The notes under the pieces were generated by a model. It saw only the letters and a list, made by a program, of their open reading frames with translations. It searched no databases and was not told the origin of the DNA. A program made the position numbers and the translations under genes. This document shows, one piece after another, positions 61,613 to 64,000 of a stretch of 64,000 nt of DNA. The DNA is from Clostridia bacterium (GTDB lineage: Bacteria; Bacillota; Clostridia; Christensenellales; Borkfalkiaceae), in the NCBI GenBank assembly GCA_017466825.1, contig JAFTTJ010000016.1:1-64000 (forward strand), written 5' to 3'. Each line of letters opens with the position of its first letter. Positions within the stretch are counted from its first letter, which is position 1.

Positions 61613-63265
61613 ATGATTTGGCAAAGTGTAATAGCCTTGCTTGCAGGCGTCGGCGTGTTTATCGCAGGCATGAACATGATGGGCGACGGCTTGGAAAAGA
61701 GCGCGGGCAACGGCATGAAAAAACTTTTGAGTACTATTGCAGGCAACCGTTTTTCTGGGGTTGCGGTAGGCGCGGGAGTTACGGGTATTATACAGTCTTC
61801 GTCGGCGACTACGGTTATGGTTATAGGTTTCGTAAACGCAGGCGTAATGACTCTATTTCAAGCGACGTCAATTATTATGGGCGCGAATATCGGTACGACC
61901 GTAACGGGTATTTTGGTTTCTCTACAATCTTTAAATATTTCCCTTTACGCAACGCTATTTGCCTTTATTGGCGTTATGATGACCTTTTTTAAAAGTGATA
62001 AAGTAAAAAATATCGGTAGTATTTTATGCGGACTTGGTATTATCTTTATAGGTCTTGACCTTATGAGCGGTGCTTTTGACGAAACGACCGCCGGCGGACT
62101 TGCTTTAAGAGATTTCTTTAAAGATTTGTTTGCAGTAGTAGATTTTCCCTTGCTACTCATATTGATCGGCGCGGTGTTTACGGGGCTTATTCAGTCGTCG
62201 TCAGCCGCAGCGGGTATAGTTATTATAATGGTAGGTCAGCAAGCCCTTTCGGTAGGCGACGCCTTGTTTATAGTTTTAGGCTCTAATATCGGAACTTGCG
62301 TAACCGCGTTGCTCGCAAGTATCGGCACGGGTGAAAACGCCCGCCGAGCAGCCTTAATTCACCTTACTTTCAACGTAATCGGCACGGCGATTTTCACAAT
62401 TATTTTATGGCCGCTTTCTTCCGTAGTAGTAGGTTTACTTGGCTCGTTTGGCTTGTCTACCGAAATGCAAGTTGCGTGGTTCCACGTAATTTTCAACGTA
62501 ACGACTACTATAATCCTTCTTCCGTTTATCAAATATCTGGTTGCGTTTGCCGAAAAAGTTATTAAAGATAAGCCTAGTGAAGAAGAAATTAAGTTTAAAT
62601 ACGTCGACGATAGACTTTTAAAAACCCCTGCAGTCGCTTTGATGCAGGTTAAAAAAGAAGTCGAATATATGGCGGAACTTTGTAAAGTTAATCTTGAAAC
62701 TTCGCTCGACGGCATTTTTACGGGCAACGAAGGTCTTGGCGAACAAATCTATGCGAAAGAGAAGATTATCGACTTTACCAACCACTCTCTTACTAAATAT
62801 CTTATAAGACTTTCGGCTCATTTAGGCGAAACGGACGAAAAAACTGTCGGCTCGTATTTCCACGTATTAAACGACTTAGAAAGGGTTGGCGACCACGCCG
62901 AAAACTTCTTTGAAATAGGCGTTCAAATGAAAAAAGCAGGTATGAGTTTTTCGGATAGCGCAAAAGCCGAACTCGGCGAAATGTATTCTAAAATATTTGA
63001 AATGTTCGCTATTGCAACGGACGTTTTCGACAATTTAAACACGGAAAGACTCGTTGAACTTACTGCTAAGGAAAACGAAGTCGACGCTCTAAAGAAAAAA
63101 CTTGAAACGGCGCACGTACAAAGGCTTTCAAAGGGCGATTGCTCAATGGATCACAGCCCCTATTTCTTCTCGGCAGTAGCCGGTCTTGAAAGGGTTGCCG
63201 ACCACTTGGTAAACGTGGGGTATAGTGTTTTGAACCCGACGGGAAGCCAATCTAAAGGCGTATAA
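61613..63265 (+). CDS. Na+/phosphate cotransporter (NptA/PNaS family) with PhoU-like domain
   Basis: 550 residues. Two inverted membrane repeats each carry the family signature: QSSSATTVMVIGFVNAG near 58 with GANIGTTVTG near 87, and QSSSAAAGIVIIM near 195 with GSNIGTCVTA near 224. Residues ~340-545 form a PhoU-like helical domain (NDLERVGDHAENFFEI, GLERVADHLVNVGYS). This architecture is known for low-affinity phosphate uptake or efflux across the cytoplasmic membrane. AAAGGAG precedes the ATG. It has its own promoter and no visible partner gene. Its stop codon lies at the edge of a 30-bp direct repeat. Confidence 0.93.
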   Translation: MIWQSVIALLAGVGVFIAGMNMMGDGLEKSAGNGMKKLLSTIAGNRFSGVAVGAGVTGIIQSSSATTVMVIGFVNAGVMTLFQATSIIMGANIGTTVTGILVSLQSLNISLYATLFAFIGVMMTFFKSDKVKNIGSILCGLGIIFIGLDLMSGAFDETTAGGLALRDFFKDLFAVVDFPLLLILIGAVFTGLIQSSSAAAGIVIIMVGQQALSVGDALFIVLGSNIGTCVTALLASIGTGENARRAALIHLTFNVIGTAIFTIILWPLSSVVVGLLGSFGLSTEMQVAWFHVIFNVTTTIILLPFIKYLVAFAEKVIKDKPSEEEIKFKYVDDRLLKTPAVALMQVKKEVEYMAELCKVNLETSLDGIFTGNEGLGEQIYAKEKIIDFTNHSLTKYLIRLSAHLGETDEKTVGSYFHVLNDLERVGDHAENFFEIGVQMKKAGMSFSDSAKAELGEMYSKIFEMFAIATDVFDNLNTERLVELTAKENEVDALKKKLETAHVQRLSKGDCSMDHSPYFFSAVAGLERVADHLVNVGYSVLNPTGSQSKGV

Positions 63266-63420
63266 ACTGCGCAATACTACGTTTCTGTTTTAAAGTCTAA
63301 ACCCCGATGACCAAAAAGGTCTATCGTGTCTTATCCTTTAAAACGAGCCTTGTCTTGCTTGTTTCTACCCCTTTAGAACCTAAAGACGAATAAACTACGC
63401 AATACTGCGTTTCTGTTTTA
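63263..63420 (+). repeat. 30-bp direct repeat pair at the start of the right repeat region
   Basis: TAAACTGCGCAATACTACG... (63,263-63,292) recurs at 63,391-63,420 with two differences, 128 bp apart. The first copy includes the stop codon of the cotransporter gene. Confidence 0.7.
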
Positions 63421-63439
63421 TTGTCAAGACTTCGGTGAC

Positions 63440-63880
63440 CGCGTCGCAAATCGGCTTTTTGTCAGCCAACCGCAAAATGCGGTTAGCAAGACTTTATAGC
63501 CGTTTGCTCCTTTTCCCAAAAACTCTTTTGCAAAGCAAAATTATTTTCGGGATATATGTTAAAGCATACCGTAGGGGATTGCTTCTCCCGTCAAACCAAG
63601 GTTTGCTTTTAATCGGCTTTTTGTCAGCCAACCGCAAAATGCGGTTAGCAAGACTTTATAGCCGTTTGCTCCTTTTCCCAAAAATTCTTTTGCAAAGCAA
63701 AATTATTTTCGGGATAGATATTAAAGCATTCCGAAGGGGATTGCTTCTCCTGTCAAACTAAGAGTTGTTTTAAACGACTTTTTATAAACAGCGAGAATAT
63801 AAAGGATGCAACGTCACGTTGCCGTAGGGGAGGGGCTTGCTCCTCCCGTCAAACCAAGGTTTGCTTTTTTTCGCTCACGC
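63440..63880. repeat. Right multi-hairpin repeat array
   Basis: TCGGCTTTTTGTCAGCC starts units at 63,451 and 63,613 (period 162 bp), followed by a variant unit at 63,753-63,872 matching 1-120. Each unit carries AACCGCA/TGCGGTT, an imperfect CCCAAAAA...TTTTCGGG palindrome and a GGGGA...TCCCC arm. An open frame crosses 63,435-63,761 only because the period is a multiple of three; I do not call it a gene. From 63,266 to 64,000 there is no gene. Confidence 0.8.
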
Positions 63881-63961
63881 TCAAAGGGGCGGTAAAAAAC
63901 AAGGTTTTGCAAGTCGCGTTGTTCGTAAGGAGAAAAAGTTTTTTATAAGCAATAAATTGCC

Positions 63962-63975
63962 CTATAAGTCGATTA
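63962..63975 (-). repeat. Dispersed 14-mer TAATCGACTTATAG
   Basis: Exact copy on the minus strand, near the window's right edge. Confidence 0.75.
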
Positions 63976-64000
63976 TTCAATGGTTTTTATAAAATTAGCA

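Noticed and set aside
63435-63761. 108-residue open frame in the right repeat array
   Set aside because: The repeat period of 162 bp is a multiple of three, which keeps the frame open. There is no start context or coding signature.
63263-63880. CRISPR array
   Set aside because: Repeat units are about 160 bp and nearly contiguous, without unique spacers of constant size, and no cas genes are present.

Overview
The window reads as chromosome of a moderately AT-rich, low-GC Gram-positive bacterium (Bacillota, Clostridia), probably an uncultured gut lineage. Reasons: strong AAAGGAG Shine-Dalgarno sites, many Cys-lipidated lipoproteins, CCA encoded in every tRNA gene, a tig-clpP-clpX cluster, an RqcH homologue, InlB-type (Listeria-Bacteroides) repeats in giant surface proteins, and carbohydrate ABC importers without a dedicated ATPase. 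A closer placement (Christensenellales-like) is only a guess from protein style. I see no rRNA, CRISPR array, integrase, transposase or prophage.

Layout. 1-450 and 63,266-64,000: arrays of a roughly 160-bp multi-hairpin repeat bracket the window. 484-12,600: three tandem genes for very large lipoproteins of unknown function (Ig-like, CxCG and InlB-type repeats). 12,877-19,585: cysteine desulfidase, then a proteostasis block (rqcH diverging from tig-clpP-clpX). 19,586-20,562: degenerate repeats and a divergent XRE regulator / small Cys-rich protein pair with a visible operator. 20,652-24,599: M13 peptidase and typA on the minus strand. 24,807-30,057: asparaginase, ABC exporter, acetyltransferase, deoB and a membrane protein. 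30,221-30,730: five tRNA genes from one promoter, followed by a tandem duplication that includes the tRNA-Tyr 3' end. 31,200-33,583: a GH28-like enzyme, a DUF1835-like protein and a truncated histidine phosphatase.

33,922-61,288 is the most interesting part and looks like a glycan-capture and degradation locus. It encodes a 1,973-residue exported protein with a hydrolase-like C-terminal domain, a 37-residue peptide gene missed by length filters, a minus-strand AraC regulator, a sugar-binding lipoprotein, two permeases (one with a roughly 510-residue extracytoplasmic domain), two more lipoproteins, a 1,952-residue membrane-tailed surface protein, a Gfo/Idh oxidoreductase and a cytoplasmic GH38 alpha-mannosidase. 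The two giant proteins share an apparently undescribed repeated module. Promoters within the locus share two sequence elements, which suggests co-regulation. The inferred flow is glycan binding and cleavage at the surface, import by the ABC transporter, then intracellular trimming of alpha-mannosides. A Na/phosphate cotransporter (61,613-63,265) closes the window.

Two window-wide patterns stand out. The 14-mer TAATCGACTTATAG occurs eight times, almost always between genes. A short stable hairpin recurs just upstream of the ribosome-binding sites of the surface and transport genes. All functions were assigned by reading motifs; no database search was run.
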